DNA of 29,893 bases from an uncultured Campylobacter sp. (GTDB lineage: Bacteria > Campylobacterota > Campylobacteria > Campylobacterales > Campylobacteraceae): NCBI RefSeq assembly GCF_938030685.1, contig NZ_CALHHX010000058.1, forward strand, positions 1-29,893, in the 5' to 3' direction. Under the pieces are notes generated by a model. The model had not been told where the DNA came from and did not search any database. It worked only from the letters and a program-made list of their open reading frames with translations. Shown here in pieces: positions 1 to 7,901 of this stretch (the stretch's first letter is position 1; every line of letters starts with the position of its first letter). The position numbers were made by a program, and so were the translations under genes.

Positions 1-624
1 TAAAATTTCACTGCCGCTTGGAATTCTGCCGCTGTTTGAAACGTCGTCGCGCTCGCCGAAATTTTCCGCGCCGCCCTCTTTGAGCTGCCTATTTAACGCG
101 GCTAGCATTCGCACGCTGCGCGGCGAGCTCTCGTGTAGCGCAAGCAATACCGCCGCCTCGTCCACGCGCAGCCCGCAGCCTAAAAGTGCGCCCGCGCTTA
201 GATATTTTTTGATCAGCTTTTGCGCCGCGGCGTCGCTCAGCGCGGCTTTGTATTTGGGCGCGATCCTGCCTATTTCGCTTACGATTTTTGGGTTTACGAA
301 CTGCCACGAGCCGAAGCTCTCGTCGCATTTGCCGTGGATGAAAATTTTTTTGCCGCGCTTAAAGGCGCCGAAGTGCCAGCTTTTGGCGTTGAAGATCACG
401 ATTTTGATCTCGCGCTCCCAGCTGAGGCAGTACGCCGTGACGATGAGCATTGAGCCGCGCCTGTGCTGGAAGAGGCACTCGACCTCCGCCGTGCTCTCGC
501 CCGCACACGGCGCACCCCCCACGCTCAGATCGTCGAAGCTTTTGGGCAGAAGCAGCGCCAGATCCAAAAGCGTCGTGATGCCCGCCTTTTGCAGCGCTGC
601 CGCGTCTTTTGCTTCAAAAATCAA
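1..624 (-). CDS. recG: ATP-dependent DNA helicase RecG, N-terminal part (truncated by window edge)
   Basis: Only the first 208 codons are in the window; the frame is open to base 1. RecG remodels stalled replication forks and branched recombination intermediates. The protein begins MIFEAKDAAALQKAGI and continues with a segment TLLDLALLLPKSFDDL, typical of the RecG N-terminal region, then an OB-fold-like wedge stretch (about residues 50-120) with VNPKIV. The helicase motifs lie outside the window. I chose a TTG start at 622-624: AAGGA (631-635 on the complement) lies 6 nt upstream, whereas the nearby ATG at 629-631 hits a stop after five codons. Upstream is a 582 bp non-coding gap before the M16 gene, so recG probably has its own promoter, which I cannot place. 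The family call rests on N-terminal sequence only. Confidence 0.8.
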   Translation of the reverse strand, partial: MIFEAKDAAALQKAGITTLLDLALLLPKSFDDLSVGGAPCAGESTAEVECLFQHRRGSMLIVTAYCLSWEREIKIVIFNAKSWHFGAFKRGKKIFIHGKCDESFGSWQFVNPKIVSEIGRIAPKYKAALSDAAAQKLIKKYLSAGALLGCGLRVDEAAVLLALHESSPRSVRMLAALNRQLKEGGAENFGERDDVSNSGRIPSGSEIL

Positions 625-1206
625 TTTTCATCCTTTAAATTTGATAGGCGCTTAAGCCCTCGCGCCGTGAAATTTTACGCGCCGAAGCGAAATCGCCCGC
701 CGAAATTTAGCCGAATTTTACCCGTCGCAGCGAGATCGCTCACTTAAATTTATTTAAAATTTTCGCCCATTGCGGCAAATTTGCTCGCCGACTGCGCCTG
801 TAAATTTTACTCGTTTGTACGTGTTTTGTCTGGCAGCCGTGTTTTTGCGGCGTGTGCCGGGTTTTAAAAACAGAGCGCGAGTGCTTGAAATTTCACGGCG
901 CGGTTTACAAACGGCGTGCGAGGCAGGGCTTTGATTTTGCGCTGAATTTTACCGAGCCGCGCACGGCGCCTTTAAATTTAGCCGCCCTTATAAGGCTCGC
1001 AAGTTTTAGCGCGACGCAAGCGCGGTTTTAAATTTAAACGCACAAGCTGTCCGCAAACGGAGCGAAAAAGTAAATTTAGCGCCGCCCGCTGGCGGAGTGC
1101 AAAAACAAAATTTAACGCCGCATGCGCCTTAATATCGTCTGCACCGCTTTATAAATTTAAAATTTATCCAAATTTTATGCCGACCGCAGATACGCGTCGC
1201 GACGGG
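625..1206. other. Non-coding spacer rich in RAATTY sites
   Basis: No convincing gene on either strand. I count 17 AATT cores here and all 17 have RAATTY context (AAATTT or GAATTT), about one per 34 bp. GC-rich bits (GCGC, CGCC) alternate with these AT palindromes. No tRNA-like fold and no clear U-tailed terminator hairpin were seen. Confidence 0.7.
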
Positions 1207-2466
1207 CTAAATTTCAAGCCCCTTTTTCGCGGCGGCCTCGTCGCAAATGACGGAAAAGCTTAGGTTTATGATCTCGTCGTGCGATCTGATGAAATCGTTG
1301 AGCGCCCCGAGTTTTAGCGTCTCGATGCGCTTTAAATTTCGCTCGAACTCGCCGAATGCATAGCCCTTGTAATACTCGCTCTGCGCGATCGCCGCGCGCT
1401 TAAACATCGTCTCTTTTTGCAGCACTGCGCTTCCGATTAGGAATTTTTTTGCGCTTTTTAGCTCCGCTTCGCTCACGCCCGAGGCGATAAATTTCGCGAT
1501 CTCCTCTTTTACGAGCGCGGCGGCGTTTTGTAAATTTTCGTTTTTGGTCTGTAGATAGCCCCAAAACTCGCGGCGGCTAAGCTCGAAATCGCCACGCGCA
1601 TAGACCGAATACGCAAGCCCGTGTTTGACGCGGATGCGCTCCATTAGCCTGCTGCCGAAACCGCTGCTTCCGAGCACGAAAAGCGCGGTGTTTGCGATGA
1701 ACTCCTGCTCCTTTGGCAGCGCAAAAGGCGCGCCGAAGTAGATGTAGGCCTGCTGCGTCTGCTCCTTTTGAATCTTTATCTTTTTCGCATCGCTCGGCGT
1801 GAAAAACGGCAGCTCGCGCTTTTCTCCGCTCGAAAAGAGGCTTAAAATTTCTGCGATTTTTGGGTTTTTATCGCTCACGTCGCCGCATAAAACGACGTAT
1901 AAATTCTCTAAATTCAGCGAGGCGAAAAACTCCCGCACGTCCTTCATAGTGATCCGCTCTATGCTCACCTCGTCGCCTATGAGCGGCTGCGCAAGCCTCG
2001 TGCGCGGATACAGAAGCGCTTTTAGGTTGCACGTCGCGATGTAATCAAACTCGCTTTTTAGCACGGCGATCTCGCCTATGGTTTGCATTTTTAGCTTTTC
2101 CAGCACCGATGGCGTTAGATTGGGCTCTTTAAGCAGCTCTCGCAGCATATCTAGGCCGAAATCAAAGTGCTCTTTTAGGCAGTTTAGTTGGATGCCGAAG
2201 GTCTCAAAATTGCTCGCAGCGCTGATCTCGACCGCGCGGATATCGAGCTTGCGGTGAAATTCGCTCACTCCCAGCGTCTTTGAGCCTTCGCCCAAAACGC
2301 CCGCGCAGATGCGCGCAAGACCAGGGGTTTTCTCGCTCACCGCACCGCTTGCTTTGAAAATTAGCTTAAAGCTCGCCACCGGTAGCGAATCATCAAACTG
2401 ATACAAAAAGTCGATTTTAGCGCTCTTGCCGCCTTTGGTCTTAAATGAAATCTCTTTTTTTTCCAT
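1207..2466 (-). CDS. M16 family peptidase homologue lacking the zinc-binding motif
   Basis: 419 aa, the usual length of a single M16B subunit with two tandem LuxS/MPP-like halves. In active members the first half carries HxxEH followed by about 75 residues and a further Glu. The equivalent place here (GLARICAGVLGEG, residues 49-61) reads RICAG at 52-56, so both His and the Glu are replaced. The C-terminal half keeps the substrate-contact Arg/Tyr pattern (SRLMERIRVKHGLAYSVYA, 272-290). This is the profile of a non-catalytic M16B subunit that works with an active partner; no partner is in the window. No signal peptide is evident. Start ATG with AAAGGA 5 nt upstream. Codons 2-4 contain an A8 run. 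It resembles the campylobacterotan M16 gene that usually lies by pyrD/dapA. Family is confident; inactivity is inferred from the missing residues. Confidence 0.88.
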   Translation of the reverse strand: MEKKEISFKTKGGKSAKIDFLYQFDDSLPVASFKLIFKASGAVSEKTPGLARICAGVLGEGSKTLGVSEFHRKLDIRAVEISAASNFETFGIQLNCLKEHFDFGLDMLRELLKEPNLTPSVLEKLKMQTIGEIAVLKSEFDYIATCNLKALLYPRTRLAQPLIGDEVSIERITMKDVREFFASLNLENLYVVLCGDVSDKNPKIAEILSLFSSGEKRELPFFTPSDAKKIKIQKEQTQQAYIYFGAPFALPKEQEFIANTALFVLGSSGFGSRLMERIRVKHGLAYSVYARGDFELSRREFWGYLQTKNENLQNAAALVKEEIAKFIASGVSEAELKSAKKFLIGSAVLQKETMFKRAAIAQSEYYKGYAFGEFERNLKRIETLKLGALNDFIRSHDEIINLSFSVICDEAAAKKGLEI

Positions 2467-3320
2467 CGTTTTCCTTTATAAAATTTTTAAATTTCATCGC
2501 TCTTTCGGGCGCGATTTTAAAATTTTGACGCAGCTAAACGCGCCGCCTTTAAAATTTGCACTGGGCTCGTTTTAAAAATTTCGCTAAAACAAGTTTTCAA
2601 AATTTAGTTCAAACTCGCTTCTAAAATTTCACGCTAGGGCAGTTTTGCCCGTCCTGCCTTAAAATTTTGAAATTTAATCGCGCCGTAGGGCACTTCAAAT
2701 TTCAAAACCGCCGTCATCGTCACACTGCGAATATAGCTTGCCGGCACCGAAGCACAGGCCGCGCGCTGTTTATACGGCTCTTGCAACCGACTGCAAACTA
2801 TCCGCGGCATTATAAAATTTCATTGCGCTATTCGTTGTCGTAAAATTTCAGCGTCCCAAACGGCGCGCCGCCGCAACGCATTCTAGCTACGAGGCGAAAT
2901 TGTCACAGCGCATTTGCGGCACAAAACGAAATATCCGCGCCTAAACGGGAGCGCATGCTGCTACCAAACACGTAGCTCTGCGGCGTACGAAACCGCAATA
3001 TGTTTTGTCGCCGCAAACGCGGCAAGCGCCTTCACAAAATGCCTTCTGCGCGCCGTCTCCGTCGCGTCGATCTCGCGGCGTTGAATTTCGCGTCCAAAAA
3101 ATTTTAAGGCGAAATTTCGCAGCAAAATGAAATTTTACCGTGCAAATTCCGCTTGCGCCTGTAAATTTAACCCCATACCGATATCAAAATTTTAAATTCC
3201 GTTGCAAAATTCCACGCTCGCGATCGCAAAAATTCGCCATCTGTTTTAAGATAAAATTCTACCGCTATATTCTAGCCGCAAGCGCATAAATTCCCGCCGT
3301 AAACGCGCAAAAGTCCGCGC
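2467..3320. other. 854 bp non-coding spacer
   Basis: No open frame with sensible composition on either strand. The left part (2467-2700) is packed with AAAATTT-type palindromes and holds a short hairpin GGGCA-GTTT-TGCCC at 2637-2650. The centre (2740-3110) is GC-richer and could be a decayed gene, but I recognise no protein segment in it. The gap separates the M16 gene from the end of mqnC, both on the minus strand. Confidence 0.6.
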
Positions 3321-4370
3321 CTAAGCGTACGTCTCCAAAATATCGTAGTTGGTGTTGCGCTTGGCGGGTATTTCGCCTACATCGCGGATCAGCGCTATCA
3401 TCTCGTCCTTGCTCATCCGAAAGCTCGCGCCTGCGGCCTTTACGACGTTTTCCTCCATCATCGTGCTTCCCAGATCGTTCGCGCCGAATTTCAGCGCCAG
3501 CTGCCCGATGTAGCTGCCCTGCGTGACCCAGCTGCTTTGGATGTTTTTGAAATTATCCAAAAATAGCCGCGAGACGGCGAGCAGGCGCAGGTAGCGGTTC
3601 GGGCTTTGCTTTTTAATATCGGGATACTCGCGCAAAAGGCGGGTGTTTTGCCCCTGAAAACTCCATAAAATAAACGCTCGAAAGCCGCCCGTGCGGTCTT
3701 GCAGCTCGCGGATTTTGTCCCAATGCTCCACGATCTCGCGCGTGCTCTCCAGCGTGCCGAACATCATCGTGGCGGTCGTTTTCATGCCGATGCCGTGCGC
3801 CTCCTCGTGCACTCTAAGCCACGTGGCGCTATCGCTTTTACGCGGCGCTACTAGCTCTCGCACGCGGTCGCTTAAAATTTCGGCTCCGGCTCCGGGCATC
3901 GAGTAAAGCCCCTTGGCTTGCAGCCTGCGAAGCACTTCAATCGTGCTGATGCCGCTAAGGCGCGCGATATAATCGATCTCGATCGCCGAGAAGCCGTGGA
4001 TCGTGATGCTAGGGTAATTTTTGCGGATGAACTCCACTAGATCCTCGTACCATTCGATTTTCAGCTTCGGATGGACGCCGCCTTGAAATAAAATTTGCGT
4101 GCCGCCCACGGCGATGAGCTCCTCGATCTTTTCGCTAATCTGCTCAAAGCTCAGCACGTAGGCGTCTGCGTCGCTTGCGTGGCGGTAAAATGCGCAAAAT
4201 TTGCAATCCACCATGCAGGCGTTGGTGTAGTTTATGTTTCGATCGATGATGAAGGTCGTGACGCGCTCCGGGTGCAGCTCGCGCTTGCGCGCAAACGCCG
4301 CTCGCCCAAGCTCGTTCAGATCGGCGTGCTCGATTAAATTTAGAGCTTCATCTATACTTAGTCTTTTCAA
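3321..4370 (-). CDS. mqnC: Cyclic dehypoxanthinyl futalosine synthase MqnC
   Basis: Radical SAM enzyme of the futalosine route to menaquinone, the respiratory quinone of Campylobacterota; it cyclises dehypoxanthine futalosine. 349 aa, full family length. The [4Fe-4S]/SAM motif CxxxCxxC is C52-MVD-C56-KF-C59, inside NYTNACMVDCKFCAFYR, which fits MqnC better than MqnE. GGTQILFQGGVHP follows, and the C-terminal half has LGSTMMEENVV, typical of this family. The start is TTG at 4368-4370; AAGGA lies 5 nt upstream and is formed by the final codons of hepT (GAA GGA TAA). Only 2 bp separate the hepT stop from this start, so mqnC is translated as the last gene of the SPFH-nfeD-mntA-hepT-mqnC unit. Other mqn genes are not in the window. 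Confidence 0.95.
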   Translation of the reverse strand: MKRLSIDEALNLIEHADLNELGRAAFARKRELHPERVTTFIIDRNINYTNACMVDCKFCAFYRHASDADAYVLSFEQISEKIEELIAVGGTQILFQGGVHPKLKIEWYEDLVEFIRKNYPSITIHGFSAIEIDYIARLSGISTIEVLRRLQAKGLYSMPGAGAEILSDRVRELVAPRKSDSATWLRVHEEAHGIGMKTTATMMFGTLESTREIVEHWDKIRELQDRTGGFRAFILWSFQGQNTRLLREYPDIKKQSPNRYLRLLAVSRLFLDNFKNIQSSWVTQGSYIGQLALKFGANDLGSTMMEENVVKAAGASFRMSKDEMIALIRDVGEIPAKRNTNYDILETYA

Positions 4371-4372
4371 AT

Positions 4373-4747
4373 TTATCCTTCCGATTTGCCTTTGCGATAC
4401 GGCTTTAATGCGTCGATGATTTTTTGATTTAGCGTCGGTAGATAGTCCTTGATAGCTATCTCTATCAGCTCAAAATTTAGCCGTTCGTATTCGTGCGAAG
4501 CGATATTTCTGGTGGCGTTGATAGCTCTTATTTCATCTTTACTAAAGATCGCCAAAGCCTGCAAATCGTTACTTTCTTGTAGCCCCTTTAGCAGGGCGTG
4601 GATATTGATGAACTGCATCATTATCGCGGGCTGCAAAACGTCCTCGTCGGCAAGTGCCTGCGCTACGCCGCCCTCGCATTTATTTAGGATGGATGAAATT
4701 TTATCCGATATCTTTTTTAATCGCTCGACGCTTGATTTTTCAAACAT
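4373..4747 (-). CDS. hepT: HepT-like HEPN-domain toxin (RNase)
   Basis: 124 aa all-alpha HEPN protein of the HepT (DUF86-related) class. The catalytic motif R-X4-H-X-Y is present as R80-NIAS-H85-E-Y87. In characterised MntA/HepT pairs this motif forms the RNase active site of a HepT dimer, and the Tyr is where MntA attaches AMP units to silence the toxin. All three residues are intact, so the toxin looks functional. Start ATG with AAGGAG 6 nt upstream; it overlaps the mntA stop by 8 bp, the usual antitoxin-then-toxin coupling. Its last codons supply the ribosome-binding site for mqnC. RNA target unknown. A non-toxic HEPN/nucleotidyltransferase pair is the alternative. Confidence 0.85.
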   Translation of the reverse strand: MFEKSSVERLKKISDKISSILNKCEGGVAQALADEDVLQPAIMMQFINIHALLKGLQESNDLQALAIFSKDEIRAINATRNIASHEYERLNFELIEIAIKDYLPTLNQKIIDALKPYRKGKSEG

Positions 4748-5090
4748 AAATTGCTCCTTGCAGCAGCTTTGTTTTTTCTTCGCGACTTAAAGAGGTAGTA
4801 TCGCACAGATCGACATTTGCATTAAATTTACTGGATAGCTTTTTTTTAAAATCGTCTAAAAAGGCCAGCGCCGAAAATGGGTTTCCTAAATTTTTTACCA
4901 TTTTTGCCCCGTCGGTTTCGATCGCAATGTCGATGTCCGAAAACGCATCGGCGCTATCTTTGGCGTAGCTGCCGAAAAGTCCTAGCTCGGTAACGCCAAC
5001 TGCAAAAAGCCTCTTTTTTTGCGACGATAAAAATTTTAAAATTTCATCTTTGCTGTTGATCGTTTTTTTCGGTGCGGTTTTAGTGCTCAC
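4740..5090 (-). CDS. mntA: MntA-like minimal nucleotidyltransferase antitoxin
   Basis: 116 aa minimal nucleotidyltransferase. It has the signature GS-X10-DXD: G40 S41, then D52-I-D54 (FGSYAKDSADAFSDIDIAIE). In known systems MntA transfers AMP from ATP to the Tyr of the HepT RX4HXY motif, making it an enzymatic (type VII) antitoxin. A third acidic residue is plausibly in NANVDLCD near residue 94. Start is GTG at 5088-5090, overlapping the end of nfeD by 11 bp, with a modest GAGG-type ribosome site inside nfeD. The gene holds three A-runs on its coding strand (A7, A7 and A8), unusual for 351 bp, and looks more AT-rich than mqnC. Paired with the overlapping hepT downstream. Confidence 0.85.
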   Translation of the reverse strand: MSTKTAPKKTINSKDEILKFLSSQKKRLFAVGVTELGLFGSYAKDSADAFSDIDIAIETDGAKMVKNLGNPFSALAFLDDFKKKLSSKFNANVDLCDTTSLSREEKTKLLQGAIYV

Positions 5091-5664
5091 TCTGCGCCTC
5101 TTTTGGGTCTACAGGCGCTTCTTCTTTAGCGTCAGAGCTTTGCGCGCTTTTGCTTGCGGCGGCATTAGAATTTTTATCGTCGGCACTCGTGCTGTCCGCG
5201 TCGCTTAAATTTGCGTCGCCGTTATTTAAATTTACGCCGTCTGCGCCGCTAGAATTTCGACTGGTATCTTTTTTAATCACGATCTGGCCGTTTTTTACGC
5301 CTAAAATTTCGACGCGGTCGCCCTCGTTAAGATCCGAAATTTCATCGCTTTTCCAAAACGTACCTTTGAAATAGACCATGCCGTTTTTGACGGTGCCGGT
5401 GCCGCTTTCGTCTAAAAAATTATCCTTATGCTTCTCTTCTGGTTTGAAAAAGCGTGATTTTAGCGGCTTTTTAAATGCGATCAGAAGCACGAAAGAGAGC
5501 ACGAACGAAAGTAGAATTTGCACGTCCCAATCAAGATGAAAACCGAAGCTCAAAAGCCCCGTGATGAAAAATCCGGCGCTGAAAAATATAAAGGTAAAAT
5601 CCATCACCAAAATCTCGACGATCGCCAAAATCACGCCGATTATGATAAAAATCAGCGCGTTCAT
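5080..5664 (-). CDS. NfeD-family membrane protein with C-terminal OB-fold
   Basis: 194 aa. Residues 1-66 are strongly hydrophobic (two to three membrane segments), followed by a soluble domain from about residue 85 (ESGTGTVKNGMVYFKGTFWKS, then NEGDRVEILGVKNGQIVIKK), the beta-barrel OB fold of short NfeD proteins. NfeD proteins pair with SPFH/stomatin proteins, and the gene follows one here with an ATGA overlap. From about residue 134 the tail is low-complexity and rich in Ser, Asp, Asn and Ala; I see no domain in it. Start ATG with AAGGAG 5 nt upstream. Its last 11 bp overlap mntA. Role is probably in membrane quality control or microdomain organisation, by analogy with the family. Confidence 0.85.
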   Translation of the reverse strand: MNALIFIIIGVILAIVEILVMDFTFIFFSAGFFITGLLSFGFHLDWDVQILLSFVLSFVLLIAFKKPLKSRFFKPEEKHKDNFLDESGTGTVKNGMVYFKGTFWKSDEISDLNEGDRVEILGVKNGQIVIKKDTSRNSSGADGVNLNNGDANLSDADSTSADDKNSNAAASKSAQSSDAKEEAPVDPKEAQSEH

Positions 5665-6581
5665 TTGAGCTCCTTCGCGCCGTTTTTGCCGAGGAATTCT
5701 TTAAGCACGCTAAGAGAGCCGAGCAGCTCGCTCGTTTCGTAAGGGATCAAAATTTTATCCTTGCTCGGATTTTTGGACAGCTCGCTAAAAGCGTTTACGC
5801 GACCCTGCGCGAGCAGGTATTCCGCCGCAAAGCTGGAAGCGCTCATCGCTAAATTTATACTGTCCATCGCGTCTTTTTGACCTTGCGCGAGCGCGATCTG
5901 CTCATATTTTTTCGCATCCGCCATACGCTCGATCGCCTCGGCTTCGAGCACCTTCTCCTGCTTTAGCGCTTCGGCGTTTCGGATGAGGGCTGCTTTTTCA
6001 GCCTCGGCTTTAAGCTCGATCGCGCGCTTTTCGCGCTCGGCTTTCATCTGCATATTCATCGCCTCTTCGATGCCGTGCGGTACCGAAATTTCGGAGATCT
6101 CCACGCGCATGATCTTTACGCCCCAGTTATCAGCGGCGTCGCCCAGAGCGATTTGCAGTTTGGAATTTAACTGATCGCGCGAACTAAGCGTGCTATCTAG
6201 GCTCATCTCGCCGATCGCGCTACGTAGCGTCGTCATCGCTAAATTTGAAATCGCGCGGCGATAATCCTCGACGTTGTAAAGCGCCATCTTACCGTCGATA
6301 ACCTTCAAAAACACGATACCGTCCACGCTTATGTTGACGTTATCTTTGGTGATGACCTGTTGTTTGCTGATATCCACCAGCTGCTCGCGAACGCTCATCT
6401 TCGCGCGCACTGCGTCAAAAAACGGCACGATGATGTGAAAGCCGCCGTCTAGCACCTTATGAAAGCGACCCAGCCGCTCGATGATTAAAATTTCCGATTG
6501 TGAGACGATCTTGACCCCCATCTTTAGAATTGCCGCGATGAGGACGCAAAATACTATTACCGTAGTTACGAACCCTTCCAT
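5661..6581 (-). CDS. SPFH/stomatin-like membrane protein (QmcA type)
   Basis: 306 aa. One N-terminal membrane segment (about residues 5-22) is followed by an SPFH/band-7 domain with typical stretches (IIERLGRFHKVLDGGFH, QQVITKDNVNISVDGIVF, ISEISVPHGIEEAMNMQMKAER), then a long Glu/Ala/Lys-rich coiled coil from about 190 to 235. Such proteins oligomerise into ring or cage assemblies in the inner membrane and recruit partners such as NfeD or proteases. I place the start at ATG 6579-6581, since AGGAG lies 5 nt before it; a GTG two codons upstream overlaps that Shine-Dalgarno and is unlikely. It is the first gene of the operon SPFH-nfeD-mntA-hepT-mqnC, with a good -10 box about 30 bp upstream. HflK/HflC is a less likely assignment because a single protein is paired with NfeD. 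Confidence 0.9.
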   Translation of the reverse strand: MEGFVTTVIVFCVLIAAILKMGVKIVSQSEILIIERLGRFHKVLDGGFHIIVPFFDAVRAKMSVREQLVDISKQQVITKDNVNISVDGIVFLKVIDGKMALYNVEDYRRAISNLAMTTLRSAIGEMSLDSTLSSRDQLNSKLQIALGDAADNWGVKIMRVEISEISVPHGIEEAMNMQMKAEREKRAIELKAEAEKAALIRNAEALKQEKVLEAEAIERMADAKKYEQIALAQGQKDAMDSINLAMSASSFAAEYLLAQGRVNAFSELSKNPSKDKILIPYETSELLGSLSVLKEFLGKNGAKELK

Positions 6582-6608
6582 TTTCACTCCTGAATTTAAA
6601 ATTTCGCA

Positions 6609-6617
6609 ATTATAGCA
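6609..6617 (-). promoter_or_regulatory. Extended -10 promoter of the SPFH operon
   Basis: On the minus strand this reads TGC-TATAAT, an exact extended -10 of the type used by Campylobacter sigma70. Transcription would begin near 6602, about 20 nt before the SPFH start codon. It is back to back with a plus-strand box about 40 bp away. Confidence 0.65.
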
Positions 6618-6650
6618 TTTTTAGCTTATTTTGGCTTTTAAGGCGCACCG

Positions 6651-6659
6651 TGATACAAT
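6651..6659 (+). promoter_or_regulatory. Extended -10 promoter of the plus-strand MFS gene
   Basis: TGA-TACAAT, one mismatch from the consensus extended -10, preceded by T-rich DNA as is usual in Campylobacter, where no -35 box is expected. The leader to the ATG at 6701 would be about 35 nt. Confidence 0.55.
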
Positions 6660-6700
6660 TTCGCTAGATTTTTTATATTAAATTTACGGGATAAAATTTT

Positions 6701-7891
6701 ATGATCAGATACATCGTGCTGCTTCGCCATTCACGCAACTACCGACTGCTCTTTTCGGCAGGTTTTATATGTATGTTCGGCTTGTGGTTTTCGGTCGTTG
6801 GGGTCGCTACGCTACTCATAGAGCTTGGTGCACCTGTATGGGCGATTACGGCGGTGGGCGTCGTTTCGTTCGTGCCAAATGTTTTTTTAGCGCCCATTAA
6901 CGGCATCATCGTGGATAAATTTCAACCAAAGCCGCTGATGACGGCGATGTTTATAACCGAAATGATCAGTATTTTCATACTGATTTTTATCGATAGTTTG
7001 GATTACCTGTGGCTGCTACTTTTGATCGTGGTCGTGCGCAGCGTCGCAGGGACGCTGTTTTTTCAAACCGAATCATCTACGCTGCCGAAATTTCTAAGTA
7101 GGCCTTATCTCAAGCTAGCTAACGAGATGACGGGCATTATCTGGACGATCACATATACTTTCGGCATGGCGAGCGCGGGTATTTTTATCCACTATTTCGG
7201 CGTGCGAGCGGCGTTTATTTTGGATTTTTGCTTATACGTTTTTTCATTTTTCATCCTGCTGCGGCTAAATTTTAAAGACCTCGCAAGAAACGCGCGTGAG
7301 CCCGTGTTTAAGATGCTAAAGGAGGGCTTTTCTTACTTGCGCTCGCATCCTTTGGTGGTGCATCTCATCGTCCTTCACGCCTTCGTCGCCGTCACTACCT
7401 ACGACAATCTCATCGCGCTTCTTGCGAAGTATAAATACAAAGAAATTTTAAGCGCCTCGCTAGTCATCGGGCTTATGAATATGTCGCGCTCGGCGGCTGC
7501 ATTTTTCGGGCAGATATGGCTAAGCAAGATCGTGAATAAACATACGTTTTTTTGGCTATTGCTGGGGCAGTTTGCGGGCATCGCGCTGTGGGCGGTGCTG
7601 GAGTTTAACTACTGGCTTTCGTTTGCGGGCATGATCGCGGCGGGATTTTTCATCACGACGGTGTGGTCGTATTCTTTTACGCAGCTGCAAAGCCACGTCG
7701 ACAGGGAGTTTTTCGGGCGCGTTATCGCCTACAACGACATGGCGTATTTCATCGTCGCGACGCTCGTGTCGGCTGCGATCGGATTTTTTTTCGAGCTTGG
7801 ATTTTCGCTTTCGCAAATCACCTTCGGCATGGGCTTTATGTTTGCAATCGCGGCGTTTTATTATAAATTTTTGATCTACGAAAAAATTTAA
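6701..7891 (+). CDS. Major facilitator superfamily transporter
   Basis: 396 aa with about 12 hydrophobic membrane segments, the length of a standard MFS carrier. The loop after segment 2 has GIIVDKFQPKP (68-78), a form of MFS motif A (GxxxD). The opening RHSRNYRLLFSAGFICMFG is like the drug/siderophore exporter branch (MFS_3, EntS- and macrolide-efflux-like). Substrate cannot be told from sequence; export of a small hydrophobic compound is the likeliest role. Transcribed divergently from the SPFH operon and convergently with the next MFS gene, whose stop is only 10 bp away. The ribosome site is weak (CGGGA, about 8 nt before ATG). Confidence 0.85.
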   Translation: MIRYIVLLRHSRNYRLLFSAGFICMFGLWFSVVGVATLLIELGAPVWAITAVGVVSFVPNVFLAPINGIIVDKFQPKPLMTAMFITEMISIFILIFIDSLDYLWLLLLIVVVRSVAGTLFFQTESSTLPKFLSRPYLKLANEMTGIIWTITYTFGMASAGIFIHYFGVRAAFILDFCLYVFSFFILLRLNFKDLARNAREPVFKMLKEGFSYLRSHPLVVHLIVLHAFVAVTTYDNLIALLAKYKYKEILSASLVIGLMNMSRSAAAFFGQIWLSKIVNKHTFFWLLLGQFAGIALWAVLEFNYWLSFAGMIAAGFFITTVWSYSFTQLQSHVDREFFGRVIAYNDMAYFIVATLVSAAIGFFFELGFSLSQITFGMGFMFAIAAFYYKFLIYEKI

Positions 7892-7901
7892 AATTTTAAA
7901 G

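Noticed and set aside
80..655. 191-codon plus-strand frame
   Set aside because: Antisense to recG, whose minus-strand translation has recognisable RecG sequence and a proper ribosome site.
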